A stretch of DNA of 32,504 nt from Bacteroidota bacterium (lineage in GTDB: Bacteria > Bacteroidota > Bacteroidia > Flavobacteriales > Flavobacteriaceae): contig CATIMP010000096.1 in NCBI GenBank assembly GCA_949528465.1, forward strand, positions 1 to 32,504, given 5' to 3'. The first letter of the stretch is position 1. The number at the start of each line of letters is the position of its first letter. The notes under the pieces are model-generated. The model did not search any database and was not told the DNA's origin. It saw only the letters and a list, made by a program, of their open reading frames with translations. The position numbers were made by a program, and so were the translations under genes. This document shows, one piece after another, positions 20,287-29,019 of the stretch.

Positions 20287-21513
20287 ATGAAATACATATA
20301 TATACTCGCGTTATTGGTTTTTCCAATAACACTAATTCACGCTCAAGAGGAGCTAATTCTAAATCAAAGTTTTGATACTGATGCCACAAATTGGACCGCT
20401 GTCAACCAAGCTGAAACACTTCCGAGTGGTTGGGACGGTACTGTAAACCATACAGAGGGTGTCACTAGCGGTTCGTTTAAGTTATCTGAAGAGTTAGGTT
20501 ATAATGCACATATAAAACACGACCAATTTACTGCAGCCACGATAAAAGGAGTTGGTGGTGCAGGAGACTATGTGATTAGCTTCTGGATATATGGCGCACA
20601 AGGAAACAGAGTCAAAGTTGATGTAGGGAATGGTGTTGGGGTCACCGTTAATGCGGTGTTTACTGAAAATTTATATAATGGAGATCAAGGAAAAATAGAA
20701 ATTCAAACTGCGGATACTTGGCAATTTGTGACTACTACTGTTACGTTAGCAAATACGTGGGCAACGCTAAAAATATTTAGCATTAAACCAGATACTACAA
20801 TATATATCGACGATATAAGCGTTAAACGCAGTGTTTCTGAAATGCCTGCAAGCGGTAATTTAGCTACAGGTTGGTATCCAAACAATGCGACATCTACAGT
20901 AGACTCAAGTACTGGAGTGCATACGCTAAATATGGATAATGCTAACCCACAATTAAAGAGTTGGGACTATACCGTAGATGCAGATGTGAGTAAAATGCTA
21001 ACAGTACAGTTGAAAAACAATTCAGTAAATGAAGGACTTACCATAATGCATGCTAAAGCTGACGGCTCTGGCACAAGATATTTTACTACGCCAATTACCA
21101 CTAACGATGCAGCGGTTCAAACCTATGAAATTGATTTGACCAATGCGAATTGGGCTGGTACAATGTATCCGATTACCCTATTCGTTAGACAAAGTAATGG
21201 CAGCGGTGGTTATACATCGGCAGATCAAAACGGAACTGTTGAATTTCATTCTATTACGGTTTCTCCAACGGCTTCGGTAGCTGAAAACCATCAGTCAACT
21301 ATTGTGCTGTATCCAAACCCAGCGGATACATATTTTATTGTTGATAATGCAGCAGCAAATGATAGGTTAGAAATCTATAACGTTGCTGGTAAGTTAGTTA
21401 AGTCGTTAGTTATTCAATCTAACAATGAGAGAATCAGTATTGAAGACTTGACGAGCGGTATTTATTTCGCAAAAATTAACGCGAGAAAAGCACTTAGACT
21501 AATCAAAAAATAA
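20287..21513 (+). CDS. Secreted carbohydrate-binding-module-like protein with T9SS sorting domain, no recognisable catalytic domain
   Basis: NQSFDTDATNWTAVNQAETLPSGWDG...YVISFWIYGAQGNRVKVDVGNG...TIYIDDISVKRS (CBM4_9-like); second beta-sandwich region; LYPNPADTYFIVDNAAANDRLEIYNVAGKLVKSL...GIYFAKI T9SS tail. Confidence 0.7.
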   Translation: MKYIYILALLVFPITLIHAQEELILNQSFDTDATNWTAVNQAETLPSGWDGTVNHTEGVTSGSFKLSEELGYNAHIKHDQFTAATIKGVGGAGDYVISFWIYGAQGNRVKVDVGNGVGVTVNAVFTENLYNGDQGKIEIQTADTWQFVTTTVTLANTWATLKIFSIKPDTTIYIDDISVKRSVSEMPASGNLATGWYPNNATSTVDSSTGVHTLNMDNANPQLKSWDYTVDADVSKMLTVQLKNNSVNEGLTIMHAKADGSGTRYFTTPITTNDAAVQTYEIDLTNANWAGTMYPITLFVRQSNGSGGYTSADQNGTVEFHSITVSPTASVAENHQSTIVLYPNPADTYFIVDNAAANDRLEIYNVAGKLVKSLVIQSNNERISIEDLTSGIYFAKINARKALRLIKK

Positions 21514-21527
21514 ACGAACTAAACAAT

Positions 21528-21557
21528 CCCAGAGTGATTATCGCTCTGGGTTAATTT
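21528..21557 (+). terminator. Hairpin terminator/attenuator downstream of the CBM-like gene
   Basis: CCCAGAGTGA (21528-21537) pairs with TCGCTCTGGG (21541-21550) with one G-T wobble, loop TTA, followed by TTAATTTT. Confidence 0.65.
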
Positions 21558-21567
21558 TAAAATCAAT

Positions 21568-21924
21568 ATGAAAAATTTAATCACTTTTATCTGTTTAATG
21601 GTTTTTGCTTTATCTGCACAAGCCCAAGAACCAACAAAATATCAAAAAGGAAGAGCTACTCTTTTTTCCACTTATATTGCCGACAAAATGGACTTGAATG
21701 AAGCTCAAGAAAAGGTAGTATATAATGTCATGTTGGAACGAGTCGTGAATGCAAATGCTAAAATCAAAGCAAATAAAAACATATCGAAAGAAGAAAGACA
21801 AGCTGTTTATAAGTCCGAATATGCAAATGCACAACAAAAGTTAGCAGCAGAATTTGGAAAAAAACAAGCACAAAAAATGATGCTTATGAGTAATGAGGCT
21901 AGGAAAAATGCAGATAAGAAATAA
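21568..21924 (+). CDS. Small secreted helical protein (Spy/LTXXQ-like character), function unknown
   Basis: Signal peptide MKNLITFICLMVFALSAQAQ followed by a charged helical region MDLNEAQEKVVYNVMLERVVNANAKIKANKNISKEERQAVYKSEYANAQQKLAAEFGKKQAQKM. Confidence 0.65.
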   Translation: MKNLITFICLMVFALSAQAQEPTKYQKGRATLFSTYIADKMDLNEAQEKVVYNVMLERVVNANAKIKANKNISKEERQAVYKSEYANAQQKLAAEFGKKQAQKMMLMSNEARKNADKK

Positions 21925-23980
21925 ACGTTTACAAGCTACAATAACCAATGCTAAGAACCTGCTGCTAATTTTAGTAGCGGGTTTTTTAAGCGCTCAACAG
22001 ACACCACAAGAGTTAGTTGCCAAAATGGGGCGTGGAATAAATCTTGGAAATGTTTTGAGTGCACCAGTTGAAGGAAATTGGGCTGGAGCTGCTACCGAAC
22101 AATACTTTCAAGAAGTAGCACAAGCGGGCTTTACCAACGTACGTATTCCCATTGATTTTTTTGGTAACAGAACTTCGGGGAGTACAACATCTTATAGTTC
22201 AAATGAAAACACAACCTTTACAGGCTCAAGATCTGATTTTGTTGTAAGTGCCAGCTACTTAGACCGACTGGAGACCGTAATTGGCTGGGGCTTGGCAAAC
22301 AACCTTGTTGTTGTTCTTGATTTTCATGGGGCAACGCTCAAATCAGAATTTATTTACACCTTTGACCCAAGTCAAACAGCGTATTATACGCATCCCACTT
22401 CCGCAAAACGGGCCGCTGACCTTGCTAAATTTTATTCCATTTGGGAACAAATAGCCAATCGCTTTAATACATATAGCGATGATTTGATTTTTGAGGTGAT
22501 TAACGAACCTTATTTTCATATTTCTGAAGCAGATATGAACGCCATAAACACTGAGGTAATTTCAATTGTCAGAAACTCGGGCGGGAATAATCCTACACGA
22601 AAAATTATCGTCACAGGGGGAACAAAAACAAGCTACGAAGCCATTACTACAATTAGTCCTCAAATTATAAATAATGACGATTATTTGATAGCTACTTTTC
22701 ACTATTATCGCCCGTTTCAGTTCACTAAATCAAGTGATTATAGGTATAATGATAATAGCTGGGGCACTGCAGCAGATATAAATAATGTTTCAAATGAATT
22801 TGATGTTGTTGCCAATTGGGCAGCTGGATTTAATCCCACAGTAGCAGTTTACTTGGGCGAGTTTGGAGCCGATAATTATTACGGATATGACTATTCGGAT
22901 GGCGATTTAAGACAAATTTCAGCCAACAACCCACCAAACGGTACAGGGTATGCCGATGGAGGTCCAGATCCAAAATCGAGAGTGGCCTATCATGGTTATG
23001 TTGCCAATGCAGCAATAGATAAGAATTTTGCCTTTTCAGTATGGGATGCAGGCGGTTCTTCCAATAAAACCATACATTTTAGAAAAGATGCTGGAATGCT
23101 TGCTTATGATTTCGACTTCTTTTCCATTAATAGTTTTTCGCCAAAATCTACTTCAGCTAGCACTGTTTTAGAAAGTAGTGCTTGGGTCGATGACGTTAAA
23201 AATGCACTCCTGAACCCATATACGCAACCCAGTTGTACTGATTCAGAGGCGTTAAAAAACATGGACTTTGAATGTGGCCACGATACCAACTGGACTTTTT
23301 TTGCAAAAAAACCAGAAGCCGCTGGTAGCGTAGCTGCCGATAAAGCAACGTATGAAGATGCGTCATTCAGGTCAAGAAGCGGTTCACACGGCGCAAAAAT
23401 AAATGTCTTTCAATCTGGAGATTTAAATACCGCTTTGCTGTCCAACATAACTTATAATGCGAATGGAAATTTAGATAACAAGCGTTTGACTTTTTCGGTA
23501 TATGGAAAGGGGAGTACAGCAGACTTACCGTTCAAATTACGAGTAAAATATAACCAAGGCGCAATAAATTACAGTGTTTCAGCCGAACAGCTATTGGGGA
23601 TTTCTTACTCCGATTCACCCTATGAGTTTTCTTTTGACGTCCCCGCAGGAACTACATCTATCGAACTTCAACTTATGTGTGGCGCCAATGTTGGAACATA
23701 CTATTTTGATGATTTTTCGGTTTCTGAGAGTACATTAAGTATTAAAGAAGTTGCTCAGCCAATACACGTTTATCCAAATCCAACACACAATAGTTTTAGT
23801 GTTTCATCAAATGCTTTAATGCGTAGCATGTCTCTGTTTGATATAAATGGTAAGCTTCAAAAACACTGGGACATGCCCCAAGTGCATTATGAGCTTTCTT
23901 TTTTAAAGAAAGGCTTATATTTTATAGAATACCAAACCGAAAAAAACGCAAATCGAGTTGCAAAAATTATTAAAAAATAA
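21893..23980 (+). CDS. GH5 family glycoside hydrolase with CBM4_9-like module and T9SS sorting domain
   Basis: GRGINLGNVLSAP...GFTNVRIPIDF, VVVLDFHG, LIFEVINEPYFH (acid/base Glu), AVYLGEFGADNYYGYD (nucleophile Glu), MDFECGHDTNWTFF...YYFDDFSVSES (CBM-like), VYPNPTHNSFSVSSNALMRSMSLFDINGKL T9SS tail. Start could be 21893 or 21908; both overlap the upstream gene. Confidence 0.9.
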   Translation: MRLGKMQIRNKRLQATITNAKNLLLILVAGFLSAQQTPQELVAKMGRGINLGNVLSAPVEGNWAGAATEQYFQEVAQAGFTNVRIPIDFFGNRTSGSTTSYSSNENTTFTGSRSDFVVSASYLDRLETVIGWGLANNLVVVLDFHGATLKSEFIYTFDPSQTAYYTHPTSAKRAADLAKFYSIWEQIANRFNTYSDDLIFEVINEPYFHISEADMNAINTEVISIVRNSGGNNPTRKIIVTGGTKTSYEAITTISPQIINNDDYLIATFHYYRPFQFTKSSDYRYNDNSWGTAADINNVSNEFDVVANWAAGFNPTVAVYLGEFGADNYYGYDYSDGDLRQISANNPPNGTGYADGGPDPKSRVAYHGYVANAAIDKNFAFSVWDAGGSSNKTIHFRKDAGMLAYDFDFFSINSFSPKSTSASTVLESSAWVDDVKNALLNPYTQPSCTDSEALKNMDFECGHDTNWTFFAKKPEAAGSVAADKATYEDASFRSRSGSHGAKINVFQSGDLNTALLSNITYNANGNLDNKRLTFSVYGKGSTADLPFKLRVKYNQGAINYSVSAEQLLGISYSDSPYEFSFDVPAGTTSIELQLMCGANVGTYYFDDFSVSESTLSIKEVAQPIHVYPNPTHNSFSVSSNALMRSMSLFDINGKLQKHWDMPQVHYELSFLKKGLYFIEYQTEKNANRVAKIIKK
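21956..21987 (+). terminator. Terminator-like hairpin plus T-tract lying inside the GH5 signal-peptide codons
   Basis: AACCTGCTGCTA (21956-21967) pairs with TAGTAGCGGGTT (72-83, i.e. 21972-21983) over 12 bp with two G-T wobbles, loop ATTT, followed by TTTT to 21987. Confidence 0.65.
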
Positions 23981-24012
23981 TAACGTAAAATTCAAAATCA
24001 ATCATTAGCCCT

Positions 24013-26619
24013 ATGCAAATTTTCCGCTATCTAGTATTATTCGTTTGCACATATACTATGTGTGCCCAAAATGATCAACCATTAAACGTAGTGTTTATTG
24101 CAGTTGACGATTTAAAGCCAACTATCCGCAGCTTTGGTGACAAACTTGCTGTTACACCCAATATGGATTTGTTGGCAAGAAAATCTAGTTTGTTTCTAAA
24201 TGCACATACGCAGCAGGCCATTTGTAGTCCATCCCGAATAAGTCTGCTAACGGGCTTACGCCCCGACAAGACACAAGTCTATGATTTGAAAACCCGAATG
24301 CGTGATAAACTTCCAAATGTGGTTACTATCCCACAGCACTTTAAGCAAATGGGGTATACCACTGCAGGAGTTGGTAAAATATTCGATCCGCGTGGTGTTG
24401 ACAAGCAGACTGATGCACCTTCATGGTCAAAACCTTTCAAACGCGCACATCAGCTTAAGTATCCAAAAGAATGGGGTTCGCCTGTGATGGGGTATTATCA
24501 AAATCAGGAAATAAAGGCCAATATCAAGGCATATCTTGAGGCGAACAACGTCAAAAGCAGTCAAGCAGCGAAGGCATTAAAAGACAAATATAAACCACCT
24601 GTTTCTTCAAGTCCTGCGCCAGACGAAGCGTATGCAGATGGCGCCATTGCTGCAGAAGCATTGCGGATGATTGATGACCTGTCTCAAAACAAAGAACCTT
24701 TTTTTCTTGCGGTTGGCTTTAAGCGTCCGCATTTACCATTTTCTGCCCCGCAGAAATATTTTGATTTTTACAAGAAAGAACGCTTGCCGCTGGCATCGTT
24801 TAGAGCACGAGCTGAAAACACGGGGAAACTGGCATATCATGTCTCGGGTGAATTACGCTCATACGTAGAAGAAGGTCGTGAATATACTACGGATGCCAAC
24901 AACCAATTAGTCCTAGACGAAGACTTTCAACGTGATCTTATACACGGCTATTATGCTTGCGTATCGTTCATCGATTTTCAAATTGGAAAAATTGTGAATA
25001 AGCTCAAAAAAGAAGGGTTGATGGACAATACGATTATAGTAATATGGGGAGACCACGGCTTTCATTTGGGCGATCATCGTTTGTGGAACAAACATTCAAA
25101 TTTTGAGCAAGCTACTCGTTCTCCACTCATCATTTACAACCCGAAAACACAATTAGCCCAAAAAATTATCTCACCCGCTGAGTTTGTGGATATTTTTCCA
25201 ACATTGGCAGACATGGCGCAAATAGCTCCTGCAGCAAACCTTGACGGTACCACCTTGTTGCCCCTTATGTTGGGACAGCAGCAGTCTGTTAAAGATTTTG
25301 CTGTTAGCCAATACCCAAGAAACCAAAAAATGGGGTATAGCTTTAGAACGGCTTCGTATCGTTACACGCTTTGGATAGATAAGTCCAAGATTGGTCAAAA
25401 AATTGCAGATAAAGACATTGTTCAAGAAGAGCTGTTTGACTACAGTACAGACCCGTTGGAAACAAAAAATCATATTGGCTTAGACGGTTATGCAGAAATC
25501 TACACTGAACTTAAAAAGAAAGCGTTGACTTTCTTATCACCAGCATCTAAACCACAACCAAAAACATTAGTCAAAATAGACAATAGTGGGATAAAAGATT
25601 TATTAACCAGCAATGGCTATGACACTGAACGAGTTTATGTTGGAGCAACGCTTAACCATAGACAACTTAACACCAAGGTTTCCAAATTATTCTTAGACGA
25701 GTTTACATACTCTACACCAGAAAACTGTGCCAAGCAAGCACGTATTCACCCCAAACCTGGAGTTTGGGATTGGCGTTTGATTGATGATTATCTTGACTTT
25801 GCAGATAAGCACAACATAACCTTACGTATTCATGGTCCAATTAGCCCTCAAGCATCGCATTGGGCAAAAGCAGATAATAGGACAAAGAAGGAATTGGAAA
25901 AAAATATGACCGAGTTCTTTACTGCCCTTTGTAAACGAATGAACAAAGAGTCCTCCGTGAAATGGATGGATGTAGTAAACGAAACCATTACTCCAGACGG
26001 AAATTGGTTTGAAGAGAAACCAGGAGTAACCCTGTGGGAAAACCCGTGGGAACAAATTGGCAGAGACGAAAACGATGTGCCAGTTTATATTACAAGGGCT
26101 TTTGAGATTGCGAATAAATACGCAACAAAAAAAAGTTTGGTGTTTAATCAGCACGGCGGAATGGAGCCTAAAATGTGGGAAAAAGTCAAGGAGACTATAT
26201 TGTACCTAAAAAAGAAGGGGTATCGTGTAGACGGTTTGGGGTGGCAAGCCCATTTACGAAGCGACAAACCTCTTGCCCTCGACAATAAGCAATTGGACTA
26301 TTTTGCCGCTCTAATTGATTGGGCGCATCAGAACGGATTGGATTTTCATGTTACAGAAATTGATTATAAAATTTGGGATTCTGTACAAAGTCAAAAAGCC
26401 CTTAAAGAACAGGCAGATGCATATGCCAACATTCTTAAAGTTTTACTCTCGAAACGAAATCAAGGGGTAGTTACCTATAATACCTGGGGCATGATAGACG
26501 GCTTTAAAGGAAAACATCACGACATGTACCGTTTTATTTTTGATCAAAATCTCAATCCTAAACCAGCATATTTTGCCCTTAGAGAAGCGATTATTCATGC
26601 CAAAAAGGATAGTAATTAA
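24013..26619 (+). CDS. Two-domain enzyme: N-terminal S1 sulfatase (iduronate-2-sulfatase-like) fused to C-terminal divergent GH10 domain
   Basis: Sulfatase: VVFIAVDDLKPTIRSFGD, QQAICSPSRISLLTGLRP (C-x-P-S-R, Cys codon 24223-24225), FFLAVGFKRPHLPFSAPQKYFDFY, VIWGDHGFHLGDHRLWNKHSNFEQATRSPLI. GH10: MDVVNETITPDGNW (Glu codon 25981-25983), GLGWQAHLR, FHVTEIDYKIWD (Glu codon 26356-26358), YNTWGMIDG, PKPAYFALREAI. One uninterrupted ORF with a signal peptide and no T9SS tail. Confidence 0.92.
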   Translation: MQIFRYLVLFVCTYTMCAQNDQPLNVVFIAVDDLKPTIRSFGDKLAVTPNMDLLARKSSLFLNAHTQQAICSPSRISLLTGLRPDKTQVYDLKTRMRDKLPNVVTIPQHFKQMGYTTAGVGKIFDPRGVDKQTDAPSWSKPFKRAHQLKYPKEWGSPVMGYYQNQEIKANIKAYLEANNVKSSQAAKALKDKYKPPVSSSPAPDEAYADGAIAAEALRMIDDLSQNKEPFFLAVGFKRPHLPFSAPQKYFDFYKKERLPLASFRARAENTGKLAYHVSGELRSYVEEGREYTTDANNQLVLDEDFQRDLIHGYYACVSFIDFQIGKIVNKLKKEGLMDNTIIVIWGDHGFHLGDHRLWNKHSNFEQATRSPLIIYNPKTQLAQKIISPAEFVDIFPTLADMAQIAPAANLDGTTLLPLMLGQQQSVKDFAVSQYPRNQKMGYSFRTASYRYTLWIDKSKIGQKIADKDIVQEELFDYSTDPLETKNHIGLDGYAEIYTELKKKALTFLSPASKPQPKTLVKIDNSGIKDLLTSNGYDTERVYVGATLNHRQLNTKVSKLFLDEFTYSTPENCAKQARIHPKPGVWDWRLIDDYLDFADKHNITLRIHGPISPQASHWAKADNRTKKELEKNMTEFFTALCKRMNKESSVKWMDVVNETITPDGNWFEEKPGVTLWENPWEQIGRDENDVPVYITRAFEIANKYATKKSLVFNQHGGMEPKMWEKVKETILYLKKKGYRVDGLGWQAHLRSDKPLALDNKQLDYFAALIDWAHQNGLDFHVTEIDYKIWDSVQSQKALKEQADAYANILKVLLSKRNQGVVTYNTWGMIDGFKGKHHDMYRFIFDQNLNPKPAYFALREAIIHAKKDSN

Positions 26620-26642
26620 TTCAACTCAAAATATTAATATCA

Positions 26643-28067
26643 ATGAGAACTAATGTAATCACATGTTTCATGTTGTTTTTCTTTACAACTCTAATCACAG
26701 CACAAGAAACAAAACCGCAAAATGTACTCTTCATTATTGTGGATGACCTAAGGCCTGTGTTGCCGACTTATGGCGCTCAACATATTGTAGCGCCTAACAT
26801 CACCAATTTTGCCAATGATGCTGTTCAGTTTAACAACGCTTTTGTGAATATTCCCACATGTGGTGCATCGCGCGCCAGCATACTAACCGGGATACGCCCA
26901 ACGAAAACGTACTTCAAAAAATTCACCACTTCTATAAGTAATGATATGCCAGACGCAATCACGTTTCCAGGACTGCTAAAGTCAAATGGATACACCACGA
27001 TTAGTAATGGTAAAATATCACACAACAGAAATGACATGAAGCATACATGGTCTGAAATATGGCGGCCTAAGGCACGTTTCAATGACCCCGACTATATTGA
27101 TGAAGCTAGTAGTAAAGCTTTTGATGCAGAAGGAATTCCAGGAGTTTATCCATTTGAAAAACTCGAAACATCAGATGAATCGTATAAGGATGGGAAGATT
27201 GCCAACAAAGCAATTAACGATTTAAAAAAATTAAAAGCCAAAGACGCACCTTTTTTATTAGCTGTTGGCTTTTTAAAACCGCATTTGCCGTTTAATGCAC
27301 CCAAAAAATATTGGGATTATTATGATGCTGAAGACATCAAATTACCCCCAAACAATACTTTTCCAGAAAATGGGCCACGCTCGGCTGGTAATTGGTACGA
27401 GTTAGTTAATTATAAAGGCATTCCAAAAGATGTTGAAGGAGCTGCTCGTAATGGTGCCCTACATACGCTTGATGAAGACTTTGCGAAACAGTTAATCCAC
27501 GGATATTACGCTTGTGTAAGTTATACGGATGCACAAATTGGAAAAGTTTTGAATGCTTTAGATGAATTGGGAATGCGCGATGACACCATTGTCATTTTTA
27601 CAAGTGATCATGGTTTTAGCTTAATGGAGCATAACCGTTGGTCTAAACATAATCTGTTCAGTGTTGAAAATAGAGTACCTCTAATGATACGCGTTCCTGG
27701 GCTTACGCAAAAGTCGCAATCGATGAGTTATGTGGAGCTCATTGATTTATACCCAACTATAGCTGAATTACTAGGACTTGAAGCTCCTGAGCGAGTTGAG
27801 GGAACATCACTGGTGAGCAACCTAAAAGATCCAAGCTTAGTTTCAAAATCTATTAGTTTTTCCAGAATTTGGAACGGAGATATGATTTCATCCCCAGAAT
27901 ACTTATACGCTGAATGGACGAGCGAGGATACTGGAGCGATGTATGACAACATGTTATATGATTTAAAGGCAGACTCCCTTGAAATGAAAAACTTGGCAGA
28001 TTTGCCGAAATACAGACTATTGATAGACAGTTTAAGCCGAAAGATTAAAACAAAAAAGGTGTATTAG
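26643..28067 (+). CDS. Sulfatase (S1 family, iduronate-2-sulfatase-like), secreted
   Basis: NVLFIIVDDLRPVLPTYGA, NIPTCGASRASILTGIRPTKTYF (C-x-A-S-R signature), FLLAVGFLKPHLPFNAPKKYWDYY, IFTSDHGFSLMEHNRWSKHNLFSVENRVPLMIRVPG. Confidence 0.93.
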   Translation: MRTNVITCFMLFFFTTLITAQETKPQNVLFIIVDDLRPVLPTYGAQHIVAPNITNFANDAVQFNNAFVNIPTCGASRASILTGIRPTKTYFKKFTTSISNDMPDAITFPGLLKSNGYTTISNGKISHNRNDMKHTWSEIWRPKARFNDPDYIDEASSKAFDAEGIPGVYPFEKLETSDESYKDGKIANKAINDLKKLKAKDAPFLLAVGFLKPHLPFNAPKKYWDYYDAEDIKLPPNNTFPENGPRSAGNWYELVNYKGIPKDVEGAARNGALHTLDEDFAKQLIHGYYACVSYTDAQIGKVLNALDELGMRDDTIVIFTSDHGFSLMEHNRWSKHNLFSVENRVPLMIRVPGLTQKSQSMSYVELIDLYPTIAELLGLEAPERVEGTSLVSNLKDPSLVSKSISFSRIWNGDMISSPEYLYAEWTSEDTGAMYDNMLYDLKADSLEMKNLADLPKYRLLIDSLSRKIKTKKVY

Positions 28068-28089
28068 AACACATCTGCATAAAGAATTA

Positions 28090-29019
28090 ATGAAACAAAT
28101 TATGCAACTCCAATCACTTGTTTTTTTAGTATTTATCTCGATGGCAACCCTGCTAAGTGCCAATGCACAGCAGGCCAAAAAAACCAAGGTTTTTTTGTTT
28201 GCCGGACAGTCTAATATGGATGGGCGAGGAAATGCAAGTAAGCTTACAGAAGAAGATTTAAATGGACTTTCATTTGCTCAAAAACGTATTCAATTTTACT
28301 ATAAAGGTTCGGTTCAGAACACAAATGACCCCTTAATTATGGATGGTGTTTTGGATGTCACTGACCCATGGCAATTTGTGAAAGAAAAGTTTAGACTAGA
28401 AAAATGTTTTGGACCAGAGTTGTTTTTTGGCATTAATCTATCAAAGGTATACCCAAATCAAAACGTTATTTTCATTAAACGCTCTCAAGGCGGAACTTCG
28501 TTGTACGGGGCTTGGAACGCTGAGTGGAGCATTGAAAAGGCGAAGCGCATTAAAGAAGAAAATAAGCCAAAACTTTTTAATGATTTTATCATAACAGTTG
28601 ATGAGCAACTCTCAAAACTACCTCCAGAAAGCTATGAATTAGCTGGGATGATTTGGGTACAAGGAGAATCAGATAGTGGCAATAAATACGGGTTTTTGCC
28701 ATCTGAAACATATGGAGAAAATATAAAGAAGCTCATTCAAAAAGTCAGAAAACACTACGACGCTCCAGAACTTCCTTTTTTGATGCTCAACGTTGGTAGT
28801 AATAAAGTAGTGCAAGGCATGAAAGATGCGGTTAAAAGTATGCCTAACGTGACCTTAGTCGAAAAAAGCAAAGACCTACTAAACGAAAATTATACGCCTA
28901 CATATACCCATTATTGGAATGGAAAACCTGCAGGTCATTATAATTATATTGGGATGAAAAAAATTGGCGAACTCTTTTTTGATAGTTACCAAAGCAATTA
29001 TCGTAAATTTATAGAATGA
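28090..29019 (+). CDS. SASA-domain / CE6-like SGNH carbohydrate esterase (acetylxylan-esterase-like)
   Basis: KVFLFAGQSNMDGRG (GQSNM nucleophile block), FGPELFFGINLSKVYPNQNVIFIKRSQGGTSL, MIWVQGESDSG, signal peptide. Confidence 0.85.
   Translation: MKQIMQLQSLVFLVFISMATLLSANAQQAKKTKVFLFAGQSNMDGRGNASKLTEEDLNGLSFAQKRIQFYYKGSVQNTNDPLIMDGVLDVTDPWQFVKEKFRLEKCFGPELFFGINLSKVYPNQNVIFIKRSQGGTSLYGAWNAEWSIEKAKRIKEENKPKLFNDFIITVDEQLSKLPPESYELAGMIWVQGESDSGNKYGFLPSETYGENIKKLIQKVRKHYDAPELPFLMLNVGSNKVVQGMKDAVKSMPNVTLVEKSKDLLNENYTPTYTHYWNGKPAGHYNYIGMKKIGELFFDSYQSNYRKFIE

Noticed and set aside
24013-26619. Possibility that the sulfatase-GH10 fusion is two genes joined by a sequencing error
   Set aside because: The frame is open through the linker, with no signal peptide or start-codon context before the GH10 half. 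Read-level confirmation is still desirable.
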